The notes beneath the pieces were generated by a model. That model worked only from the letters and a program-made list of their open reading frames with translations, was not told the origin of the DNA and made no database searches. The position numbers and the translations under genes are program-made. A stretch of 35,274 bases of DNA from CAZPUI01 sp964415525 (lineage in GTDB: Bacteria > Acidobacteriota > Holophagae > Holophagales > Holophagaceae): positions 1-35,274 of the forward strand of contig CAYQAS010000039.1 of the NCBI GenBank assembly GCA_964415525.1. The letters are read 5' to 3'. Positions 1 to 6,376 of the stretch are shown piece by piece (positions within the stretch are counted from its first letter, which is position 1; the number at the start of each line of letters is the position of its first letter).

Positions 1-83
1 ATATATCAGGAGCCGAGGAGCAATGTGGATAGCATCCCCTTGTCGTTCTTGCACGGTCAGGTTCATTCAAGCGGTACGGACAC

Positions 84-158
84 TGGGGAGTGGTCTAAAG
101 GTAGGACAACGGATTCTGGTTCCGTCAGGTGAGGGTTCAAATCCTTCCTCCCCAACCA
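84..158 (+). tRNA. glnT: tRNA-Gln (anticodon CTG), CCA encoded
   Basis: A complete cloverleaf can be folded by eye. The acceptor stem is TGGGGAG (84-90) with CTCCCCA (148-154). The D arm is GTC/GAC around a TAAAGGTAG loop. The anticodon stem is ACGGA (109-113) with TCCGT (121-125), its loop is TTCTGGT, and anticodon CTG is at 116-118. The T arm is GAGGG/CCTTC around TTCAAAT. The discriminator base is A155 and CCA is encoded at 156-158. CTG reads CAG codons, so this is tRNA-Gln. The first pair is U1-A72, as in bacterial tRNA-Gln. The gene lies just upstream of gatE-gatD, whose product amidates Glu-tRNA(Gln). The symbol is only a conventional one. No convincing promoter was found in the 83 bases to its left. 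Confidence 0.95.
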
Positions 159-161
159 ATG

Positions 162-190
162 AGAAGGCCCGGATCCATGGGCCTTCTTTT
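162..190 (+). terminator. Intrinsic terminator after tRNA-Gln, just before gatE
   Basis: A perfect 9-bp stem, AGAAGGCCC (162-170) with GGGCCTTCT (179-187), has an 8-nt loop and ends in a TTTT run (187-190). It begins three bases after the CCA end of the tRNA. Only 29 bases separate it from the gatE start codon. Confidence 0.8.
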
Positions 191-219
191 CGTTCCGAGG
201 CGTTTCAAGAGGGGGTGGC

Positions 220-2142
220 ATGCTCGAGAAGCTGGATTACCAGGCGGTGGGCTTGATCTCCGGTCTGGAGGTCCATCAGCAGCTCCTCACCAGGGAGAAG
301 CTCTTCTGCCGCTGCCCGGCGGGGCTCTACACGGAGACCCACGACGGCGAGGTGCTGCGCCACATGCGCCCGACGCTCTCGGAACTCGGCGAGTACGACG
401 GCACGGCCCTCATGGAGTTCAAGACCAAGAAGGAGATCGTCTACCTCCTGAACCATCTCAACGTCTGCACCTACGAGATGGACGACACGCCGCCCTTCCT
501 GGTGAACCAGGAGGCCATCGACGTGGCCATGGAACTGTGCCTGACCATGAATATGGACCTCATCGACGAGGTCCACATCGCCCGCAAGCAGTACCTCGAC
601 GGCTCCATCCCCACGGGCTTCCAGCGCACCGCCATCGTCGGCATGAAGGGCTGGCTGCCTTTCAAGGACCGCAAGCTCACCGTAACCCATGTCTCCATCG
701 AGGAAGACAGCTGCCGCGAGGTGAGCGACAAGGGCCACCGCATCGTCTGGCGCACGGACCGCCTGGGCATGCCTTTGACAGAGACTGTCACAGGCCCTGA
801 CCTGCGCACTCCCGAAGAAGTCCGGGACGCGATTCTGCTGTGCGGCCTCGTGGCACGCAATACGGGGCGTGTGCGCACCGGCATCGGCGCCAGCCGCCAG
901 GACGTGAACGTCAGCGTGCGCGGCGGCGACCGCGTGGAGATCAAGGGTGTGCCGCGGGCGGGCTACGCCGTGAAACTTGTCCACAATGAGGGTGTGCGGC
1001 AGGTGAACCTGCTGAAGCTGCGGGACGAACTGCGCCGTCGCGGTCTCACCGAACCCGCCCAGGTCAAGATCCACCTCTTCGACGTCTCCGACATCGTGGC
1101 GGACGTCCACCTCGGCTTCATGCGCCGGGCACTCCAGGCGGGTGGCAAGGTCATGGCCGTGAAGGTGGAGGGCGTGGCGGGCCTCGCCCAGTGGCCGACC
1201 CAGCCGGACACGACCTTTCTTGACGAACTCTCCGGTCGCATCCGGGTCATCGCCTGCCTTGATGAAGTCCCTGTCGTCGTCAGTGGCGCGGCGCTGCCGG
1301 ACTTCCCCCACAAGCACCGCGTCGTGGAGCGGGTGCGCAAGCGGGTCCGCCTGGGTGAGCAGGACGACTACTTCCTCGTCTTCGGCCCCGAAGGCGACTG
1401 CCGCACCGCCGCCGACGAGATCCGCCTGCGCTTCATTGATGCCATTCGCGGCGTGCCTCAGGAAACGCGCCAGGCGCTGCTGGGTGGCTTCACCACGTTC
1501 GAGCGCATCCTGCCCGGCCCCGACCGCATGTATCCGGACACCGATTCGCCCCCGACCCGCATCACGGCGGAGCGCGTGGCCGCCGCCCGCGCCCGCCTGA
1601 AGCCCGCGCCCTGGGAGCGCCTCGCCCGCTACGTGGGCTGGGGCGTGCCGGATGAGACGGCGCAGTACCTGCTGCGCCGCGGCGGTGCGGAGCTGCTGGA
1701 CATCGTCGTGGAGAAGACCGGCGTGGACGGCAAGCTCGCAGGCATCGTGCTGGGCCAACAGGCCAAGTCGCTCAAGCGTAAGGGCATCCCGCTCCAGCGC
1801 CTCCAGACCGAGCACTGGGTCCAGGCCTTCGACCTCCTCACGGATGGCCGCGTGCCCCGGGAGGCCCTGCCCCTGCTCCTGACCACCCTCGCCCAGGAGC
1901 CCAGCCTGGATGCGGTTACTGCGGCCCAGGTCGCGGGCATCGGCATCCTGCCCAAGGGCGACTGGATGGACCGCCTCTCCGATCTCGACATGGAGGACTA
2001 CCGCATCGACAAGGGCGACAGCGAAGCCAAGCGCCTGCGCTTCCTCGCAGGCCAGGCCATGGATCGCCTGACCGGCAAGGCGTCCGCAAAGGACGTGCTG
2101 CAATACCTCAAGGAAAAGCTGGCGTGGGAGGTGGCGCGATGA
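220..2142 (+). CDS. gatE: Archaeal-type glutamyl-tRNA(Gln) amidotransferase subunit E
   Basis: GatE binds Glu-tRNA(Gln), phosphorylates the misattached glutamate with ATP and amidates it with ammonia supplied by GatD, giving Gln-tRNA(Gln) in the cytoplasm. The 640-aa protein has the full GatE layout. The GatB/GatE cradle starts with ISGLEVHQQL (residues 13-22) and includes YLDGSIPTGFQRT (125-137) and GASRQDVNVSV (223-233). An AspRS-like GAD insertion, diagnostic of GatE rather than GatB, lies at about 285-400. A helical region and a YqeY-like tail run to the C-terminus. Bacterial GatB is about 475 aa and lacks the insertion. The start is ATG 220 with a strong AGAGGGGGT Shine-Dalgarno. The stop overlaps the gatD start (ATGA). 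Composition matches the neighbouring genes, so a transfer, if there was one, is not recent. GatDE is regarded as an archaeal enzyme, so its presence here is notable. Confidence 0.93.
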   Translation: MLEKLDYQAVGLISGLEVHQQLLTREKLFCRCPAGLYTETHDGEVLRHMRPTLSELGEYDGTALMEFKTKKEIVYLLNHLNVCTYEMDDTPPFLVNQEAIDVAMELCLTMNMDLIDEVHIARKQYLDGSIPTGFQRTAIVGMKGWLPFKDRKLTVTHVSIEEDSCREVSDKGHRIVWRTDRLGMPLTETVTGPDLRTPEEVRDAILLCGLVARNTGRVRTGIGASRQDVNVSVRGGDRVEIKGVPRAGYAVKLVHNEGVRQVNLLKLRDELRRRGLTEPAQVKIHLFDVSDIVADVHLGFMRRALQAGGKVMAVKVEGVAGLAQWPTQPDTTFLDELSGRIRVIACLDEVPVVVSGAALPDFPHKHRVVERVRKRVRLGEQDDYFLVFGPEGDCRTAADEIRLRFIDAIRGVPQETRQALLGGFTTFERILPGPDRMYPDTDSPPTRITAERVAAARARLKPAPWERLARYVGWGVPDETAQYLLRRGGAELLDIVVEKTGVDGKLAGIVLGQQAKSLKRKGIPLQRLQTEHWVQAFDLLTDGRVPREALPLLLTTLAQEPSLDAVTAAQVAGIGILPKGDWMDRLSDLDMEDYRIDKGDSEAKRLRFLAGQAMDRLTGKASAKDVLQYLKEKLAWEVAR

Positions 2143-3590
2143 GCGGCGAGCAGACTCAGGTGGGACCGCCCCCGTTCGAAACGCGTACCGACCGTTTCCA
2201 GGGCTATCGGGAGCCCGCCCGCAGCGTCATGGAGCGCCTGCAGATCGGCGTGTGGAGCGAGGTGGAACTGATCAACGACGCGGGCTCCGTCTTCACCGGC
2301 GTGATCCTGCCCCGCAGCGAGACGGCGGATCCCCTGCACGTGGTCGTGAAGCTCACCAACGGCTACAACGTGGGCATCCACGCCGACCGCATCGCGAAGG
2401 TCACGGAGACGGGCTACAAGAAGGCCGTCTACAAGATCCCGGAGAAGGCCTTCCCGCGCGATCCGCGCAAGAAGAACATCACGCTCCTGGGCACCGGCGG
2501 CACCATCGCCTCGCGGCTCGACTATCGGACGGGCGCTGTCATTCCCGCCTTCACACCGGGTGAGCTCTACGGCGCCGTCCCGGAACTGGCGGACATCGCC
2601 AACCTCACGACGAAGAAGCTGTTCGGCGTCTTCAGCGAGAACATGGGCCCCGAGCAGTACAAGGCGCTCGCCATCGCCATCGGCGAGGAGATCGAGGCCG
2701 GCGCCGAAGGCATCGTCATCGGCCATGGCACGGACACCATGAGCCACACCGGAGCGATCCTCAGCTTCATGGTGCAGAACAGCCCGGTGCCCATCGTGCT
2801 CGTGGGCAGCCAGCGCAGCTCCGATCGTCCCTCCTCCGACGCCGCGCTCAACCTGATGAATGCCGTGCGCACCGCCGCGGAGTGTGACATCGCGGAAGTC
2901 ATGCTCTGCATGTTCGGCCCGACGTCGGACAACTACGACCTGCTCCACCGCGGGACGCGCTGCCGCAAGATGCACTCCAGCTACCGCAGCACCTTCCGCA
3001 CCATCGGCGCGACGCCCCTCGCCACCGTCAGCCGCTACCCCGAAGAGCCCGGCGGCAGCCATTTCCGTTACCTCACGGACGATGTGATCCGCCGCGACCG
3101 CTCCCGCAAGCCAGTGATCACGCCGACCTTCGAAGAGAAGGTGACGATCCAGTACTACTATCCGAACTTCAATCCCGACATCATCGACGGCCTGTCGGAC
3201 ATGGGCTACCGCGGCATGATCATCGCGGGCACGGGCCTCGGCCACGTCAACAAGCCCCTCTACCCCGCCATCAAGCGAGCCATCGACAAGGGCATGACCG
3301 TCGCCATGAGCGTGCAGACCCTCTGGGGTTACGCCCAGATGTACGTCTACGATACGGGCCGCGACCTGCTGGACCTCGGCATCATCCCCCTGGACAATAT
3401 GCTGCCGGAAACGGCCTACATGAAGCTGGCGTGGGTGCTGGGCCAAACGGATGACAAGGATCGGATTCGACAGATGATGACCACCGCCATCAACCACGAG
3501 ATCACGCCCCGGGAGCCCCACAACGGCTACCTCATCCTCCAGGGCGGCCTGCCGGAAGTGGATGCATTTGTCGGGAAGCACTGGAAGTAA
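2139..3590 (+). CDS. gatD: Archaeal-type glutamyl-tRNA(Gln) amidotransferase subunit D
   Basis: GatD is the asparaginase-like glutaminase subunit that releases ammonia from glutamine (or asparagine) for GatE. The 483-aa protein has an N-terminal Tudor-like domain (about 35-95) absent from plain L-asparaginases, then a type I asparaginase fold. LLGTGGTIAS (116-125) holds the nucleophile Thr122. HGTDT (196-200) holds Thr198 and Asp199. RGTRCRKMHS (271-280) holds the probable catalytic Lys277. The 76-residue spacing between the two threonines agrees with my recollection of the archaeal enzyme. The ATG at 2139 was chosen because it overlaps the gatE stop as ATGA and has GGGAGGTGG at ideal distance. 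An upstream in-frame start at 2124 lacks this. The overlap implies co-translation with gatE for a 1:1 complex. Confidence 0.93.
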   Translation: MSGEQTQVGPPPFETRTDRFQGYREPARSVMERLQIGVWSEVELINDAGSVFTGVILPRSETADPLHVVVKLTNGYNVGIHADRIAKVTETGYKKAVYKIPEKAFPRDPRKKNITLLGTGGTIASRLDYRTGAVIPAFTPGELYGAVPELADIANLTTKKLFGVFSENMGPEQYKALAIAIGEEIEAGAEGIVIGHGTDTMSHTGAILSFMVQNSPVPIVLVGSQRSSDRPSSDAALNLMNAVRTAAECDIAEVMLCMFGPTSDNYDLLHRGTRCRKMHSSYRSTFRTIGATPLATVSRYPEEPGGSHFRYLTDDVIRRDRSRKPVITPTFEEKVTIQYYYPNFNPDIIDGLSDMGYRGMIIAGTGLGHVNKPLYPAIKRAIDKGMTVAMSVQTLWGYAQMYVYDTGRDLLDLGIIPLDNMLPETAYMKLAWVLGQTDDKDRIRQMMTTAINHEITPREPHNGYLILQGGLPEVDAFVGKHWK

Positions 3591-3616
3591 CGCGGGCTCC
3601 TAGGTTCAGCAAGAGC

Positions 3617-3641
3617 AGCGACGCCCCTGGGCGCCGCTTTC
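3617..3641 (+). terminator. Probable intrinsic terminator of gatE-gatD
   Basis: The stem AGCGACGCC (3617-3625) pairs with GGCGCCGCT (3630-3638) with one A-C mismatch and a 4-nt loop, followed by a short T run. It lies 27 bases after the gatD stop, between convergent genes. Confidence 0.6.
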
Positions 3642-3654
3642 GTAACGATCATGC

Positions 3655-4602
3655 TCACAGGATTGCCGAAATTACTGCGATCCGGTTCCTCCCGCCCTCC
3701 TTGGCCACGTACAGCTGCTTGTCCACCGCCTCGATGAACGCCGTCGGGCTCTGCGCGTCCCTGGGCAGCACCGTTCCCACCCCGATGCTGACGGTGACGC
3801 GTTGGCCGTGGAGGGACGCCTCGTGTTCGATGGCCCGTTTTTCGATCAGCCCCTGGCAGCGCTCCGCCACGCGCAGGGCGCCCTCCGTGTCGGTTTCCGG
3901 CAGGAGGAGGACAAACTCCTCGCCTCCGTAGCGGGCGACCAGGTCGCGGGGGCGCACCAGGGCCTGGGTCAGGGCTTGCGCGACGTCCATCAGGCACTTG
4001 TCGCCGGAGGTGTGACCGTAGCGGTCGTTGTACTGCTTGAAGAGGTCGACATCGAGGAGGATGAGCGACAGCGGTGCACCGCTGCGGGATGCGGTTTGCC
4101 ATTCCCTGTCCAGTCCGGCATCGAAGCTCCGCCGGTTGGCGATGCCCGTGAGGCCGTCCTTGTAGGACAGCGCTTCCAGCTCCTTCTGGAGCGCGAGCAG
4201 TTTTTCCTCGGTCTGCTTCCGCTCGCTGATGTCGAACATGAACCCGATCAGGGCATCGACGTCGCCGTTCGCCTTGCGCGCCACGTGGACGACATCCCGG
4301 ATCCACACGTAGCCATGGTCCTTCGTGAGGGCGCGATAGTCCGCCTCATGGTCGACACCCGCCTTCGACTGCGCAATGCAGAAGCTGACTACGGCCTCAC
4401 GGTCTTCCTCGTGGATGCGCTCCGCCCAGTCGTTTGCGCTGATCCAGCTTTCCTGACTCCAGCCCAGCAGGGGTTCAATCTGCGGGCCGATATAGGCAAA
4501 GCGCATGGTCTCCCAATCGATCTTCCAGGGGATGGCCTTGGTGGATTCCAGCAAGGTCTTGTAGACCGCACTTTCGCTGCTGAGTTCGCTCACGTCCGAC
4601 AT
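3655..4602 (-). CDS. PAS-GGDEF diguanylate cyclase
   Basis: The 315-aa protein is predicted to make cyclic di-GMP from two GTP. A PAS/PAC sensor region covers about residues 20-130, ending in the typical FMFDISERKQ linker. A short coiled-coil signalling helix (130-147) follows, then a GGDEF domain starting at YKDGLTGIANRRSF. The active-site motif is GGEEF (226-230). An inhibitory site RPRD (217-220) sits exactly five residues upstream, so product inhibition is expected. No membrane segment or signal peptide is visible, so it is cytoplasmic and its PAS ligand is unknown. The start ATG has GGAGGAGT in front. It lies 37 bases downstream of the 268-aa gene on the same strand and may be co-transcribed with it. 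Confidence 0.92.
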   Translation of the reverse strand: MSDVSELSSESAVYKTLLESTKAIPWKIDWETMRFAYIGPQIEPLLGWSQESWISANDWAERIHEEDREAVVSFCIAQSKAGVDHEADYRALTKDHGYVWIRDVVHVARKANGDVDALIGFMFDISERKQTEEKLLALQKELEALSYKDGLTGIANRRSFDAGLDREWQTASRSGAPLSLILLDVDLFKQYNDRYGHTSGDKCLMDVAQALTQALVRPRDLVARYGGEEFVLLLPETDTEGALRVAERCQGLIEKRAIEHEASLHGQRVTVSIGVGTVLPRDAQSPTAFIEAVDKQLYVAKEGGRNRIAVISAIL

Positions 4603-4639
4603 GGCACTCCTCCGCAGGATGGGTTCGCCCAGGGGCTGC

Positions 4640-5446
4640 CTATCGGATGCCGACCGGGCGGCTGTGGACGGTGTCGATCGCGTTCCAATACCAGTAGAAG
4701 AAGCCTCCCGCCGTCTGCAGCAGGGTATGGGTGGTGATGCTGTTCTGCCGGATGTCGCCCCAGCATGCGCGGGCCGAGTTGCGGTTGTTGTGCAGATCGA
4801 GGCATTCCAGGCTGCTGGAAGCGGGTTTGGGCGGAATGTAGAGGGCCTTGCCCTGCGGCACCCACAGGTCGGCCAGCCGGATCCGTCCGAGCCTGGGCCA
4901 GTAGCGGCCCACGGAAATCACCAGGGGCTGATGGGGATCCGTGGACGCGAACACATGGGGGAAGTTGTGGTGCTCCAGGTCGGTGCAGACCACGCTGAGC
5001 AGGGTGTTGCCCGTGTCCTGGTACGGCGACCAGTGACCCGCGAAGACCCCGTATTCGTATTCGATCTGCTTCAACTCGACGACTGGGCTGCTCAGCAGGA
5101 CCGCCTGCCCCGGCTCCACCAGGGTGATCCCGAACGCCGCGGCCACCTCCCGCGTGGCCCACAGGGGTTCGAACACGACCTCCTCGGCGGCGAACCCCAA
5201 CCGGGTCTCGATGCCGTAGGGCGGCGTCGCCTTGACCTGCAGCACCTCGGCCACGTCGTACTCGCGTCCCATCGCCAGGGCCGGATCCGTCGTGGCGGGG
5301 GTCAGGGGTGTCACCCCTGCGGGCAGCTGGCTGGCATAGGTCGGCGCGCCAGCATCGTTGTAGAAGAAGGGTGTCTGGACCGTATCCACGGCGGTTTCGC
5401 GCATTTCCTTTATGAATAGCGGTGCATCAAACGTGGGATCGGGCAT
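4640..5446 (-). CDS. Conserved-looking protein of unknown function
   Basis: I do not recognise this 268-aa protein. The start MPDPTF at 5446 was chosen because TGGAGTG precedes it at good distance. The frame stays open upstream, but that part has arginine/serine-rich filler typical of untranslated GC-rich sequence. The product has no signal peptide or membrane helix. It is rich in aromatic residues and histidine in the middle, including GHWSPYQDTGNT and EHHNFPHVF, and ends with GGFFYWYWNAIDTV. This suggests a soluble beta-rich protein, and the His/Asp clusters could bind metal, but that is speculation. It lies upstream of, and probably in the same transcript as, the diguanylate cyclase gene. 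Coding potential is supported by the RBS, normal codon use and a clean stop. Confidence 0.7.
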   Translation of the reverse strand: MPDPTFDAPLFIKEMRETAVDTVQTPFFYNDAGAPTYASQLPAGVTPLTPATTDPALAMGREYDVAEVLQVKATPPYGIETRLGFAAEEVVFEPLWATREVAAAFGITLVEPGQAVLLSSPVVELKQIEYEYGVFAGHWSPYQDTGNTLLSVVCTDLEHHNFPHVFASTDPHQPLVISVGRYWPRLGRIRLADLWVPQGKALYIPPKPASSSLECLDLHNNRNSARACWGDIRQNSITTHTLLQTAGGFFYWYWNAIDTVHSRPVGIR

Positions 5447-5659
5447 GGACGAACACTCCAGTCTTCGATGGGTAGATGCAGACGAGGCCACCCGTTGGAT
5501 GACCTTCGCCCTCCCAGGCATTCCCACCCATCTCGCGGGATGACCAGACCCGGATGGACGCCAGACCTTGAACACGCGTAGGGACTGTGTTTGCAGCGAC
5601 TTGGCACCGCCACGGCGATGGGACGTCGGGTTCCGGTGCAAGCGGAACCATCCGGAAAG

Positions 5660-5693
5660 CAGAGGAGCGGCACCTTTCGGCGCCGCTCCTCTG
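5660..5693 (-). terminator. Hairpin terminator downstream of the SurA-like lipoprotein gene
   Basis: A perfect 12-bp stem pairs 5660-5671 with 5682-5693 (arm AGAGGAGCGGC) around a 10-nt loop. Read on the minus strand it is followed by GCTTTCC, a modest T tract. It starts about 20 bases after the stop codon of the gene at 5712-6272. Confidence 0.65.
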
Positions 5694-5711
5694 TCTTCGG
5701 TTCCCTGCCCG

Positions 5712-6272
5712 CTACTGGGCCTTCACCACCTTGACCTTGGTCTCCATCTCCTTGATGAGATTCGCCTGGATCGTCTGGCCCTGCTGCTGCTTCCAGCGCT
5801 GCGCCAACTGCTCCTTCACCTGCTCAAAGGGAGGCAGGACCGCGGTCTTGTCGCCGGACTTCGCCTGGGCTGCCAGTTCGTCGTAGTCCTTCTTGAGCTG
5901 CTCTTCGGTGGGCTTCAGCCCCGCCATCCGGCGCTCCATCAGGGTCTGCATGTAGGTCTGGGCCACCGCCTGCTCGATCAGGATCTTGACCTTGGGGTCC
6001 TTCTCCAGCCCTTCCATCTTGCCGAAGGCCGTCATGGTCTTGATCTGCACGAGACGGTCCACGAACTGGTCGCGCTCGGCCTTGCGTTCGGGGGCCATGA
6101 AGGCCTTCGCCTCGGCATCGGTGGGGGCCAGAACGCGGATGTGCTGCTCCAGCACCTGCTCCGTGAGCTTCTCGGAACCTACGGTGGCGAGCACCTTGGA
6201 CTTGTCCTTGGACCCGCAGCCCAGCGTCACGGCCGCCACGCAAACCATCGCCCACAGCATCTGCCGCTTCAT
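5712..6272 (-). CDS. SurA-N-like periplasmic chaperone lipoprotein
   Basis: The 186-aa protein has a lipoprotein signal peptide with TLGC and lipidation Cys19, so it should be anchored in an envelope membrane facing the periplasm. The mature part is helical and follows the SurA/PpiD N-domain pattern: a start like VLATVGSEKLTEQVLEQHI, then long amphipathic helices, then a C-terminal EQVKEQLAQRWKQQQ helix. Parvulin-type isomerases of this family normally carry a PPIase domain between the N-domain and the last helix. Here there is no room for one, so it would be a chaperone-only form. A client cannot be named. The start ATG has a GGGG-rich element a few bases upstream. It is divergent from the S9 peptidase gene across a 104-bp spacer. 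It could also be an unrelated helical lipoprotein. Confidence 0.7.
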   Translation of the reverse strand: MKRQMLWAMVCVAAVTLGCGSKDKSKVLATVGSEKLTEQVLEQHIRVLAPTDAEAKAFMAPERKAERDQFVDRLVQIKTMTAFGKMEGLEKDPKVKILIEQAVAQTYMQTLMERRMAGLKPTEEQLKKDYDELAAQAKSGDKTAVLPPFEQVKEQLAQRWKQQQGQTIQANLIKEMETKVKVVKAQ

Positions 6273-6376
6273 GTAATCCCCTTTCGAGACGGTTCAGGAT
6301 GACACAGCCCGCGGACGGCGAATACCACGTGAGACGAGGCTAGGAGCGCTAGAATGGGGCACTCGATGGAGTTTCC

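Noticed and set aside
1..83. Promoter of the tRNA-Gln gene
   Set aside because: TTGCAC (49-54) and TTGTCG (40-45) are -35-like, but no reasonable -10 box lies at the right distance, so none is annotated.
205..2103. Long open frame antisense to gatE (632 codons)
   Set aside because: It mirrors the codon structure of a strongly supported gene on the other strand. Its His/Ala/Gly/Asp/Val-rich translation is typical of GC-rich antisense frames and has no motifs.
3527..4306. Alternative minus-strand frame overlapping the diguanylate cyclase
   Set aside because: It is a shadow frame with arginine/proline/glycine-rich translation, and the GGDEF frame is clearly coding.
5447..5659. Possible riboswitch before the 268-aa gene, with hairpin GGTTCCG/CGGAACC at 5629-5649
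   Set aside because: I compared it with cyclic di-GMP riboswitch consensus motifs because of the neighbouring GGDEF gene and found none of the conserved unpaired bases. One isolated stem is not enough.
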